This document shows, one piece after another, positions 23,101-35,400 of a stretch of 64,000 bases of DNA. The stretch is from the NCBI GenBank assembly GCA_033964015.1, contig CM066918.1, positions 496,001 through 560,000 of the forward strand, given 5' to 3'. Below the pieces are notes generated by a model, which made no database searches, was not told the origin of the DNA, and worked only from the letters and a program-made list of their open reading frames with translations. Within the stretch, counting starts at the first letter, position 1. Every line of letters starts with the position of its first letter. This DNA comes from Scolanthus callimorphus (lineage: Eukaryota > Cnidaria > Anthozoa > Actiniaria > Edwardsiidae). The translations under genes were made by a program, and so were the position numbers.

Positions 23101-26100
23101 TGTCTGTATGATAAATATAAACACGGTACCCCGTATGTAGTGTCTATGTCGGACAACAGTAAGTTAGTCTCGCTCTCCCAACTCGGCCACAGAAGCTTAT
23201 GGAATGTACGTTCAGGAAGCTCTTGTTGTTTACATCACCTCTATGCCTAGTGTTTCAGTCAATCTGGCTGCTTTATTCGTCTATCCATCCCTAGATTTTG
23301 ATGCTCAAATCCGCATTTTGCTTAACTGGGCTTCTAGTCGTTTATAAAGAAGGGAAAAGCGAAAATACTACTTTCTCTGAGACCTCTTGTCGATTATATG
23401 ATGCAAGAACGGACTGTTGTTGCATCTGTTGATATTCGAGGTTAATTTGATTCTACGGGAGCGCTTGCACACGCAGGCTAATCCGAGCGTTTAGAAATCT
23501 GTAGCTATTGTTTTTTCCTTTTTTCACAGATACACTAACAAACTAGTATTCCTCGAATATGCTACATTTTATTTTAAAACAGAAGTGCATTGTTCAAAGC
23601 AACTTGACCTTTGGGTATTCCATTACAGTTTTTGTTATGACTTAATGGCTCTGTTTCGACAGCTGCCTCTCGACCTTAACACACTTTATCGGCACACTTT
23701 AGCAGTAACGCTTTCAGTGAAAATATCGTTAGAATATTTCCCAATGAATCAGAGCGATTTACAAGTTTGCGAGTTCTTGCTTGCAAATCATCTTTTTCTT
23801 AGAATTAATGAAACATCGACTAAAGTATTTTCGTCGGGAAAAAGAAGCAAACAATGTTTTTAAACGTACTAATGACAGCTATAATCCAATAAGCATTTAA
23901 ATTTAATTTAGGATTTCTCAAGATTTAACATTTCGATTCTATATAAAGATAAATATAGACAGAAGCCCGAGTTCACGCAGTTATGCGTCTAGTTATACAA
24001 TTGAAAGTGGCTTTCCGTTCTGTGCATTTCTGCATGAGATACAGACCATTGCAGTTCAAGGGGGAAAACGTCCTATGATTCTTAATTTTCTTCACTCCAC
24101 TAACTATATTCACGCGTTCAGAAATTCCCGAGGTCACATTGGGGTACTCAGAAGAGAATTCCAACGCCCTGTTTATCTCAGACGTTCGCCCAGAGAACTA
24201 CACTAAGGCCCACCCTTCCGAGTTTAGCCACCTTCATCCGCGAGTGATATTCATCTCAGACAATCCCTTGCTCGCCTCTTTGCTCTCCGGACGAGCACTG
24301 GACCAGTTACGGCAACTACATACCAGCCTCGTTACTGGGTTGACTGATCTACTAGATAATCATGGAAATGAAGGAAGGGAGTCTTTGGGAAGCGGTACAG
24401 CGGAAGGGAATACGGAAGTCGGAGGATTCATCAAAGGCGCTATGCGTGTTTCTCATGCCTCGTGCGTGACATTAAATTTGGATTTGAGTCTTGACAATAA
24501 CCTCGCATGGCCTTGTGGACAAATCATTTCCATTGTGTCCCTCGTCCGTTGTTTGCAAGCCTTGAGGAAGAGTGTTAAAATAAATGCGTACAGAGGTGAA
24601 AAGACTTGGCAAGATATTTTGAGAAGTGCTTTTGCTGCGAGAATGATTTTTCAGCCCATCACCGTTTGGTCTGAAAGGGAGGATGCTGCCACAGACCATA
24701 CTATGGAATATACGGAACAGTACGGTCGGACTGGACTGGAAACCGAAGTGCGCATATCTGTAAACGACAAAGGTAATTATAGTCTGGTCGGAACAATTTT
24801 GTATTATCCCCTTCCCGCAAATGTGACTTGTATGTATATAGAGGGGTGGGGGTGGTTAGGGGGGCTGGGGTGATGCTAGTTGGGGGTTGGCGGAAGCCAG
24901 ATGCTCATTACCAGATTACCAGAGCTTCAAACCGCCATATGCGGAAGATATCCTCGTCCATCGTCGGGTCAGAGTCGGGTCAGAGTCCAGAGGGTGGGTT
25001 ATTCACTCCATCAGGAGCCCTGATATGTATCCCTGACCCCACTTTTTGTCGGGTCAGAGTCCAGAGGGTGTGAACAGGGTGGTTCTCCACTCCATCAGGA
25101 GCCCTGATATGTATCCCTGACCCCACTTCTCGTCGGGTCAGAGTCCAGAGGGTGTGAACAGGGTGGTTCTTCACTCCATCAGGAGCCCTAAAATGTATCC
25201 CTGACCCCACTTCTCGTCGGGTCAGAGTCCAGAGGGTGTGAACAGGGTGGTTCTTCACTCCATCAGGAGCTCTGATATGTATCCCTGACCCCACTTCTCG
25301 TCGGGTCAGAGTCCAGAGGGTGTGAACAGGGTGGTTCTTCACTCCATCAGGAGCTCTGATATGTATCCCTGACCCCACTTCTCGTCGGGTCAGAGTCCAG
25401 AGGGTGTGAACAGGGTGGTTCTTCACTCCATCAGGAGCCCTGATATGTATCCCTGACCCCACTTCTCGTCGGGTCAGAGTCCAGAGGGTGTGAACAGGGT
25501 GGTTCTTCACTCCATCAGGAGCCCTGATATGTATCCCTGACCCCACTTCTCGTCGGGTCAGAGTCCAGAGGGTGTGAACAGGGTGGTTCTTCACTCCATC
25601 AGGAGCTCTGATATGTATCCCTGAGCCCTGCACTTCCCGTGTTTTGTGGTATAAACTATGCAGTTACTAGCCAACCGCCTACCATTTGTGGACCCACCAC
25701 TAAAGTCGTACAGTAGCCAATTCGATTTTCTCTCCTCCTTGACCCCCCTCCCCTCCCACTAATAATGGGATACAACATCCCGTGGGGGGGGGGGGGGTAC
25801 AACATATTACTATCGTGTGTGACTTCATTCATGTTTATTCTATATCCACGAGTTGACGGCAGGTTTATTTTGATTATAGGGCTCACCATCCATGAGCTTA
25901 ATCTGTTGTCATCGATCAACAGAGCAATAAACGAGCCTGTCACATGTGGTACTGTCACCGGAGAGGGCCTGGTACTAGCCCTTCTCGCCTTACACTCGTG
26001 CCCAATCCACACGCGGTATCTGAGGAAAGGCACTGGTGCGTTTTGCAAGCCAAAACGAGACCAATGTACTGCTACAACCCAAGAGGTGGGGGTTTTGATA

Positions 26101-26469
26101 GACTAGTGTTATCTCAACACAAATATAATTTGACGTGACGTGACGAATCATTCATAACTCTGGCTTGTTTGTTGTTGTTCATATTTTAGCCTCGAAACGC
26201 TCGTAGACATTGGCATTGACAAAGAAAAACCCCAAAAATACTGTAGGTCAGCTGTATTTACTTTGGATTCGCGGAAATGTTATCACCACCAACTGTTCAA
26301 AACAAAACTAATTCTTTCTTGGTGTGAATTTTATTTTCAGATTGAAAATTGGAAAGCAAGGCTCTTGTCCGAGTTACCACAGGAAAACATCAAATCTCTC
26401 GTTACTGGCCAAGCGAACCAGCGTTTCTCTGAGATTCGCACGGACTTCCTCTTAACACTATTAGCTTGA
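20171..26469 (+). CDS. D-glutamate cyclase (DGLUCY) homologue with degenerate cyclase domain
   Basis: Animal DGLUCY turns D-glutamate into 5-oxo-D-proline in mitochondria. Exons: 20171-20433, 20916-21091, 21821-22097, 24122-24772, 25880-26085, 26341-26469 (TGA), about 566 aa. ATG 20171 is the only start after an in-frame TGA at 20099. No mitochondrial presequence is evident (start MPSSKEPDYGEW). The N-terminal hydro-lyase-like domain (DUF1445) is well kept: FCRANSASCPL, DSDIR, MGCSFSFENAL, GPFSGNTIVSMRPMP, HGAPIHIG, VPVFW. The C-terminal domain (DUF4392) aligns at SHASCV, LQALRKSV, DH/GR, LHSCPIHTRYLRK and the end, but the signatures I know as TGFP, ETDGPPG and GDGGNE are missing. Phases match at every junction except exon 3 (phase 2) to exon 4 (needs phase 1). 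It could be a pseudoenzyme or a decaying paralogue. Confidence 0.85.
21100..21335 (+). repeat. Minisatellite, 41-bp unit, 5-6 copies, at an intron start
   Basis: The unit is ggcgttaggccctgttctgg + ggttctctgggcatcacccat (period 41 measured at 21111 and 21152). It begins about 10 bp after the donor of exon 2 (21092) of the D-glutamate-cyclase homologue, and later copies diverge. Confidence 0.85.
21431..21530 (-). repeat. (AGAAC)n microsatellite joined to a LINE-type 3' tail, antisense
   Basis: agaac repeats at 21431-21469 run into cctttatttaattataaggc. This has the look of a reversed non-LTR 3' end (poly-A signal and simple-repeat tail). No coding remnant is visible beside it. Confidence 0.5.
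22427..23994. repeat. Inverted repeats about 1.5 kb apart in intron 3 of the cyclase homologue
   Basis: 22427-22475 (actagacgcataactgcgtg ... tatatagaat) is found inverted at 23936-23994 (attctatata ... cacgcagttatgcgtctagt), nearly identical. The enclosed 1.5 kb has no transposase frame. These may be the termini of a non-autonomous insertion or two oppositely inserted copies. Confidence 0.6.
24960..25632. repeat. Minisatellite, 84-bp unit, 8 copies
   Basis: The unit contains cgggtcagagtccagagggt, ccatcaggagccctgatatg and tatccctgaccccactt. The period was measured at 84 (25021, 25105, 25189). Because 84 is 28 codons, a 217-codon - strand frame stays open through it. It lies in intron 4 of the D-glutamate-cyclase homologue. 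Confidence 0.9.
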
Positions 26470-26664
26470 GTATGTTTGCCACTTTTTATTATTAATAAGG
26501 CGGTGATTTTACAGTCTAACTACGAAATCCGTGAACACTTGAAATTTGTAGACTGACTTTAAAAACCCTAACCACTAATGTAGCCGCAAATTGTAACTTT
26601 GCCGGCTGTTTGATTTCGCCGTGAAAGAGTCTCGAGCCTAGAAAAATTGAACTTTTGGTGTCAG

Positions 26665-26916
26665 TAGTCCAGTTTCGAATTCTCCACTGCCGCTGAATAG
26701 GCATTGACGGCGCATAAATACAATGGGAGCCTCGGTTTGAAGTAAAAAAGTTGTGAATTCCAACGAGAAACTGATGAAGCTTGAATGGGGACAATAGACA
26801 AAACGTTTTGGACTCGTTCGTATTCGCAACTTTCGGGTTCAAATCGAGGGTCCCACTGTATTTACGCGCCGTCGATGCCTATTCAGCGGTAGATTAGAGA
26901 ATTCGAAACTGGACTA
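26665..26916. mobile_element. Foldback MITE (tagtccagtttcgaattctc ends)
   Basis: Left end tagtccagtttcgaattctc and right end gagaattcgaaactggacta are perfect inverted repeats. Similarity extends inward through cgctgaataggcattgacgg. It lies downstream of the cyclase homologue. Confidence 0.85.
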
Positions 26917-26923
26917 TTAATAA

Positions 26924-27105
26924 GCAACAAAATTCATCGGTTTTAAAAAGTTAAAGCCCACAAAAAACAACACAAGATTGCTTTGGTGAAGTAATCTAAT
27001 GATGATCCATGGAAAATATTGATTATTTCAATTATTTTCTCGTGCTTTTTTAGTTGCAACATAACGTCCTTATGTCGTTATGTCGCTGGTGTGCACCGGG
27101 CTTTA
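26924..27105. mobile_element. Inverted, truncated copy of the 11467-11694 element
   Basis: The end atgtcgttatgtcgctggtg, followed by tgcaccgggcttt, and the internal gatccatggaaaatattgat match the reverse complement of the element at 11467. The left terminus is missing, replaced by the neighbouring foldback. Confidence 0.7.
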
Positions 27106-28175
27106 GTCTTTAGCCTTTTAAGTATTTGGCTTCACATCTTTGTGACACAAATAAAATAGTTAGCACCGCATGCCTTACTAAAAAAAAAACTTATAATTTT
27201 CCTTTCTATACCGCTTAAAAAAATGAAAATTTTGTAACCACAATATTCAACTCAAACCACAACAGAAAAAAGTATGAATGTTAAACAGTGAAATGCGATA
27301 TCTAGCAGGTGCACCATGTTTACGAAACAAGTTATACTTTTTGTTTTGAAAAATCAACACAAAAACCGCACTCCAGGTGCCTATCATGGGCATGTGGGTG
27401 GTTTTATTCACGCTAAACCCGCCGTTTTGAAATAGAAACTGTTTTACGCGGATATTTGAGGTCCATAGCATAACACAGCGCTGGAGGTTTGACTGTGCCA
27501 CAGGCACATGAGTACATGATTCGAATAGTTTGGGAACGATTTTTCCATTCTTTTTCCAGCAGTGCACTAAAATAAAATGGACGCTTTTCTACCAATGAAA
27601 TGGCTTCATTATGACAGCGCGTGACAGCTTATGAGAGCAGTTGCATTGTTACCATGACAACTAGTTCTTGCGGGAAATTCGAAATCTGAAATAGGCTCAT
27701 CTGCTTACATCTCGTGATGGGCTCTGTTTTACACGATTATTAGGAATTTCGTCAGAACAAGAGAAATAAATATGTAGATTTTAAAGAATAATAAACTGAT
27801 ATATAGCTGATTATTTTTTTTTCCGAATACACCCCTCACGGGTTTACAGAGACCTTAAGTACCAACATCTATTTTCCGTCACGAGGTCGCAGGATCGCTA
27901 TGAAAACAAGGTTTAGCCCTACCCCCTAGGGGCACCCTCCTCCATAGCACAATTTGAGCGTCCAAGGAATAGTAATATTGGCAAGTTTAAGGGGGACAGG
28001 TTAAAAGCTAGTGAAGATATAGCTTTGCTGATATTCTGGTTGACAAAAGCTTGACATCCAACGGTGAACACTTGTTTACCTTTCCTGACCCTATCCTATA
28101 GATTTTAAACTGTCGCTCTCATAATTGGCGGTTTTATTCATTTAAATACCGTATGAATAATATGAATAATATTAC

Positions 28176-28513
28176 AAATTATATAGAGGATATTACACGG
28201 TGGTGCGAAGATATGAGTTTTATTTTCGAGTGGCAAGAACAATATTTTACGAATGAGCGCAGCGAATGAGTAAAATATTGTTTTTGACACGAGAAAATAA
28301 AACTCATATCTTCAAGCCAGCGTGTAATTTTCTTTTTATTATATAGACAAACCAGAAAAAAAAAATTCCACATTGATTTCCAAGCACTTTTGTTTTGACC
28401 GATATCCTCACTAGTGAGGATATGGAAAATATGTCGCTGAGGACCCGGATGTAGCTTCGTATGAGATCTACGAGTGGCGTATTTCCCAGTAAAACACTCG
28501 TGTCTATATAATA
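28176..28513. mobile_element. Foldback element with nested palindromes
   Basis: Ends ttatatag and ctatataa. Inside, attacacggtggtgcgaag to aacaatattttac at 28190-28255 pairs with gtaaaatattgtttttgaca to cagcgtgtaat at 28270-28328. A perfect palindrome, atatcctcactagtgaggatat, lies at about 28401-28422. Confidence 0.6.
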
Positions 28514-29429
28514 AATTCAAATATTATATTTTCCAGGCCAACGGGCAAAAGGCTCCCGCATCTCGCTCGAGCTCCTATTGTGTCTTTTCCGCTTCAAAAG
28601 ACGCACAGTCAATTCCAAATCACACCAACCCCCAATAACCGAGATGGACGAATACGGTCCCGACCTATAACTACTTGTAATTTGATTTCTTTTTGTGTTT
28701 GCTGCATGTCGCCACTCTGTCAAAGTGCTTCGCGCTGTTGCTTTAATGTTACTTCCAGAAAAATAGAAATGCGCGCTGTCTAGTCCCAGTTTACAGGAAA
28801 AATAGAATAGAACCTTTAATGGTCGGGATTTGGCATCTTTTAAAATCATTCAAGCAAATACCAGGGACTCTGATTCTACGTCTTAAATTAGAAAACGTCG
28901 GTGATGTTTCACTTTTTTCGCTAACGCGATGGGTTTTTTTTTTTTTTTTTTTATTATTTCGGTTTTGTTTGAGTCCTGAGTTACCGACTCGAAACAGATA
29001 CCATAGGAACCTAGCGAAATATTAAGAATTTAATGAACTAAGTTATGATATCAATCATTATCACTATCTTAGAAATTAGGAAGATCGTAGAGATCTTGTA
29101 TGATTCCTGGGTTACACCATATCTGGTTAACAAATTTTGCGGTGATTTAAGTTAATGATTTATCATTTATTATAGGAAGGTTACTCATAGTAAATGTTCG
29201 GAGAGAGATTGTATGAAAACCAAGCGTCGGATTTGTGGAGGGCCTTTATCTAAAGCATGCATTTGTTCTTATGTTGCAAATGAATGTAAAGTAGATTACG
29301 CGTTTATAAATGCAAATGTCCTGCCGCCGATGCCAGTTATTAACATAAGACAGCAAGACAGGAACACAAGACGATGGTGGAGCGCCGTTAATCTGCACTT
29401 CACTCTTCCGTGGTTTGCCGTCATTCATC

Positions 29430-32400
29430 ATGAAGCCATCACTACTATTTAGTGTTTTCTGTTTTATAATCTCCCTTACATCAGTCTTTACCAACAGAGT
29501 CCTCAAAATTGGTAAGTAACCAAGAATTCTGACTCCATTTCTAGATTGTAACTTCCTTTGGTCACAAATCTGAGAACTGCATTGGGATTTCTGCTTCATT
29601 CAGGTGGAATTTTCAACAAAAACAACAGCTTTGACGAGAGAGTGTTCCGTTTCGCTCTGGAGTGGGTGAACAAGCAAAATCTACTGACCAATATTACACT
29701 AGCACCCGCTGTGTCTCACGCCAGTTGGTTTAGCTCGTATGAAAACATAGAAAGCGGTAGGTTTATAACAACTTTATTGCTCTAAAGGCTTTAAGATTCA
29801 CTTTTAATATTCACTTTCTACGTCTACCAGAGCTAGGCCTACAACATAAGGCTCAATAATATAATATTAATTTACGCTGGCAGGTCGTGTACTCGGTTCT
29901 ATCGAGTGTAATTTATTTCTGACACATGTGCTCAAATCAAGTGCCAGTAATTTACTATGCAGATAGACGTTATACAAGTGTTAATAACAAGAAAATATCA
30001 TATTGAAAAAGTAGACAGTCCTTATACTAAGAGTACATATTGCGGACTGCAAATGTTGTTCGTGACACACACTGACCATCTGCTAAATGCGATAATTTGG
30101 TCAAGTGTGAAAAAAAAAGCCGTCTGTAGAAAACAATTCCGCGTGAAGCACAGCCTGATATTAAGGTTTACACGAGAGGAGGAATCATACTGATGTGTTC
30201 TAAGGTTCCTACTTGTTTGCGATGTTCTCCCCTAATAACGTGACTTGGGCATAATTGCGAGGGTTCCCGATAGTCTATTATACGTCAGTTGAAACTCGTT
30301 AGTTAAATGTTCCCCTTCGTCAAGTCAAATAATTCCTAGCTTAGCTAGTTACCATGTTACAAGAAAAAATAACGTATTTCTTATGTCCTAGTTTATTAGC
30401 ACATCGCAGGAGAGTAATTATTCTGTAAAATATAACCTTCAATGCATTTCCACAATAAATAATTCTATGAACAATTTCCCTTTTTATGAAATACATAGTG
30501 AATATTTTGCATCTCATCTGATATTTCCCGTGTTGTTAATATACATATATTATATTATTCTAACTCCTAAGATTTTCAGGTTTTTTATTTAATGTTCACA
30601 GCCCCTGCAGAGTTTTTCTATTCCACATTAGTTGATTAGAATACCATTACATTTCAATTGATATGCCTAAGGACCTACGCCTTATTCGACAATTTATTCT
30701 TAAAAATCCGCTTATTCCCGATAAGTATCTGTCTAGTTCTAAGAATAAGAACAAGGGCAATGGAATATTTCTAGAGGACAATTCGCAGTGCCAAGGAATA
30801 AAATTCAGAAATAGTTTTTTCAAGGATTGATAAACCCCCTTAGGCAGCAACACTTATCTAGATATCTTTGTAAGTCCGATCATCTGTAACAAGTTAATGT
30901 AGAAGTAGAAGTCAAATGAAAAAGAAAAATTGGAGAGCGCGAAAAAGGGAATACCAAGTGTTACGTTGCTAGGTAACTTGCCACGGTTCATAGTGAAGTA
31001 CCTCTGGTGAAGTACTGTGAGAGAGAACAACTCACAACAGTGACTCATCAAGGTCGAGATATCTCGTGCGGCTGGTCGAGGATGTCTAATAGATTGCTAA
31101 AAGGAGGGGATATTTGATTTGCAAAGCTTATGCATGATACTTGCTTATCAAATATCACTCCCTTGGTCTGGCGTACTCAAACAACATTGTTTGGACCCCA
31201 AAGGTTCCTCAGTGCCCTAAGTTGTGAATTTCGCCCAGTCTAAATCGCCGCACCATATTTGATCATTGCGTTATTTAGGATAAGATTTTTATCCGATTAA
31301 TTACGGTGTCGGGATACTATTATTTTTTGGAAACTAGTACTACCCCTTATTAAAGCCTGGCTCATACCATCTAGCGACATAACAACATAAGCCTTGGAAG
31401 TGCAACATATAAGCAACATAATAACATAAGCTACGTAGGGTAAGCCAGCCTTAAACTCTCGTATAAAAGCCTTAAATAACCCGAGTTCAGAAATCTATTT
31501 TAAACAATCCCTAGCATGTACGCTGAAGGCGTGCCAACCATTTGAAAGTCATTTTACGCGCGCTCCGATTGGTCCAAATATTATATGCTCTATTTCACCG
31601 ATAAAGTAATGGTTCTCCCTCGCTATATCATAAAGGCATTAGAGCACAATTTTCTATGACTTTATTGGCAAATAGAGCACTTGTGATGTTGGGAGTGACA
31701 CGAGAACGTTGAAAAATCCCGGGCCGCAGGCGAGTTATTTTAACGTTTCGAGTGTCTCTTCCACCACCACAAGTGTTCTATATTGCCGATAAAGTCATAC
31801 AAAATTGTGCTCTAATGCTTTTATGATATAGCGAGGGAGAACCATTACTTTATCGGTGAAATAGAGCATAGATTTGGACCAATCAGAACCGCGTATCGTA
31901 GCTATATTATAACTGGCAAAAAACCGTTACAATATCGCAAAAAGGGTTTTCTGTAAGTAAGCAACATTAACAGTTAACATAATTTTCCCCGCCCCTTACG
32001 ATATGGACTACAATCACTTCAAAGTGATCACTTTTCCACAATCTAGGGTTTTTTTGGGTTAAACTTTATCAGCTAATAGAAGAAAAATTATCTACCTGGG
32101 GGTTACTTCATTGATTATCGCATTCTGATCCGCAAGAGCCTCGCTATCCGTTGATCCATAAGATAAGGCACGCAGCACGCGACGAAGCGTCAATTAATTA
32201 GGAAATCAAGTACATTTTTCATTTTTTATTATCTTTGTTAAAGGATTAATATTCCACAATATAGGACACAGAAATACAAAGATAGAATTAAGAATGAAAG
32301 AAAAAAACAAATTTGAAAATACAATGACATAAAAGCATAAAAGGGGAAAATTCAGCGCGCGTGTTTACTGCAAAGCCAACAGCCAAAGCCAATCGCAGCA

Positions 32401-35400
32401 AAGTAATTTTGCCCTAAATTAAGAAAAAATGCCCTCGCTCTTAGCTAATCACATAGAGTAATTTTGCCCTGTATATTTTATAACTCCAATTAGTGCTATT
32501 AGTCCGGCGTCGTTGCTAGATTGCGGAGACTTTGCCGCAATGTATTCATTGCTGATTCCTCGATGTATTTCCTTACAGCCAGCAAGCTCATCTCTCAAGG
32601 TGTTCTAGCTGTAGTTGGCCCTAGAACATCTTCGGATGTCAAGGCAACCCATGGCTTGTTCAAGCGGTTCGGTATCCCTCAAATTGCACCGAGTGCGTCC
32701 GATCCTACATTTGTTTATGCGAGATACCGGTACCCTCTATTGTTACGGATGATCCCAAGTGACTCTCAGCAAGACTTTGCCTTAGTGGACCTGTTCCGTC
32801 GCTTCAAATGGCAACGATTTGGTATACTGACGTCACGGAACGACTATGGTAAGTTGGGTCTGATTGATACTCGCGTTTCTCTAGAACGTTGTTTGTATAG
32901 TTACCGTTTGGAAGGACCGGACGTGCTCTCTCAGTCTTGCTTCATTCTACGCAGAACTGACGGGACATTTTCTAAAAGACGCAGTGTTCTTGTGTTGATA
33001 GGAATGTGTAGATTTCACGAGAAATGGGGGAAATGAAAATGTCTCAAAATAGACTCGCAGGTTAGACCTCGTATTCTTACCCACTCATCACAGTCTAAAA
33101 ATAGACTCTTCTAATGTGCATGTCGCTATGTCTAGTGGGATAGATAGTGGCTCATGTTGATGGGCTCCCTGTGCATATGGCTAGACTTTGTGGAATAGAT
33201 AGAGGCTGCTGTTTATGGGCTCCCTGTGCATGTGGCTTGACCTAGTGGGATAGATAGACGCTCCTGTTGATGGGCTCCCTGTGCATGCGGCTTGACCTAG
33301 TGGGATAGATAAAGGCACTGTTGATGGGCTCCCTGTGCATGTGGCTTGACCTAGTGAGATAGATAGAGGCTCCTGTTGATGGTCTCTGTCTTATTCCCTT
33401 GATCCATTGAAGGGATGAATGGCCTGACGGAATTCAAGCAGCAAGCGTCATCTCCCAGGTTAAAGTGGACGATACTCGCAACTGAGCATTTCACCATCCC
33501 TGAGGATTTCACCAAGATTAATGCTACAAAGGAGCTACTGCGCCTGCGCGAACGAGGTACGAGGGTGGTGATACTGAACTGCTTGGCGGAATATGTCCCG
33601 TATGTGCTGGACCAAGCGGAGAAGCTTGATATGAAGAATGACTGGGTGTGGGTGCTGACCGATGGTGCTGTGGCAAAGGTAGGGACAATACGTGACCCTT
33701 ATCGGGATTGATAACAGAGTAATCAAATGTTGGGATTGTGGTTAATTTGCTGGAAATGTCTTGACCTCTAATTCCTTACCCTTACGAAGAGTGCAATTGG
33801 TTCTTTAGTGTCCATCTTGAACAGGGGAAAGAGGAAAGGTAGACGGCACCTTGGTTTATTGTCTCCGAAAGACTTAGGAAACAAAGTAGAGCTAAGTTCA
33901 GCCCATATATCATCCTGTCTCTTTCCAAACTCGAGACTCTGACCTGTACTGGAATCCTGGAGCACAACGGTGAGCCATGCTTCCCTGCTGTTAATGATTG
34001 CAGGACAATGAGGATAAGATCAAGTACAAGGAGGGGCTGATAGGTCTACGATTCACTACGGTTGCTAATGGTGGACTGAGTAACGTCGTCAACGAAGAAT
34101 GGAAGGCTTCAGGAGAAACACAACCCATCGAGGTAATCAATTTAACAATGACTAAGGTTTTTAGTTCGTGAATCTTTCTCAAAATGATTGGCGCAATACT
34201 GTTCTCCACTTTGACTGCTAGATCTTTAAGTTTCTTACTAGTCACAATTGGGTGAATTATGTACGAGCTTGCCTTGTTTTTTTTTTTCCATGGTGGAATC
34301 GGTGGTTTTGGTAAAGCGCCTACCGAGTTTTCTTTGCTATTGATCTAACAGTTTTACCGCTATTTTCAGAGTCGAGCTGGGCATATTTTCGACGCAGTTC
34401 TTACAGTGGCTTATGGCGTGAAGAAGATGTTAGAGGAAAACATCTCCATTACCGATCCACTTAAAGGAGATAGCTTCTGCTTATCGAAAAACCTGACCAG
34501 GAAACCTTGGCCACTGGGAAAGGCTCTCTATAGTAGACTTATCAAAGTAAGTCTCTCGGTTTTCCCCCAGTCGTACCGCATGAGGGTTTCGTCCGAATCA
34601 TATAAAAGCAAAATTCATAAGACTGGTGCGACTCGGACAACTGATACTATATGGAAACCAGCCTTACTGTTTTTTGGCTGAAGAGCTTAGAAATTTTGGA
34701 TACCAGAAGATGACTAGGCTAAGTTTTGGTTACCAGGTACAAGATATAGTTTGGCCGCATTGGCTGCTAGTCAATATTTAATCCCTTCCCATGCAAAGGT
34801 GCAGATTTGTAGAAAAGACGGGGAAATGAATTAAGTAAGTGAGGCTGCAAAACAATCTTTTTTTCGCTCCAGGTGTATACAGAGGGTGTGATGGGTTTAC
34901 TATACTTCGGCCCTGCCGGAGTGCCGCGATACCCCGACTTCGAGGTCGTTAACTTTCAGCAAGACGAAGGCTGGGTCAAGGTTAGCATTATTGTTGAAAA
35001 CTGAAAAGTATGTACTACTTACAAACATTACACAAAACAGTTTTCTTGAAAGGTGCTAAATACCTTCCTAAAATGCTCTGAATGCTGGATTTATTCTAAA
35101 GGTATCTTTACTTTGGCAAGGTAGTTCAGCCCTTGGCAAATACCTTGAGTCCCCTGGTGATTCAAAGAGTACGGGTCTTGAGTTCAGCGACTATACTTTA
35201 TCCGTGTAAATCTTTTTCCCTTCATCCCTCGTCAAATACCTTGATCCCCTGGTGATTCGTTCGCTCCCTTGGTGTCCTTGGTACAGAGCTTGGTAGATAT
35301 AAATGGGGACTTTTCCCTTCATTCCTTGACAAAGCGCTTGTTCCTGTTTCTTGAGTGTTTCTATAGTAGGAATACACCGATTCATATTCCAATAACTGTC

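Larger units (their letters stand above)
26470..29429. other. Intergenic region between cyclase homologue and glutamate receptor
   Basis: Holds two foldbacks at 26665-27105, a possible polyadenylation signal AATAAA at about 27147, and an element at 28176-28513. Nothing coding is supported. The receptor promoter must lie in the last kilobase or in an unseen upstream exon, but no core motif can be placed. Confidence 0.55.

Noticed and set aside
24980..25633. 217-codon - strand frame of 28-residue repeats
   Set aside because: It is the shadow of an 84-bp minisatellite in an intron; it has no start context, splice signal or family.
29757..32578. A missing receptor exon in the large second intron
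   Set aside because: Exon 2 and exon 3 join in phase and the protein reads continuously into ISQGVLAVVGP at the expected spacing.
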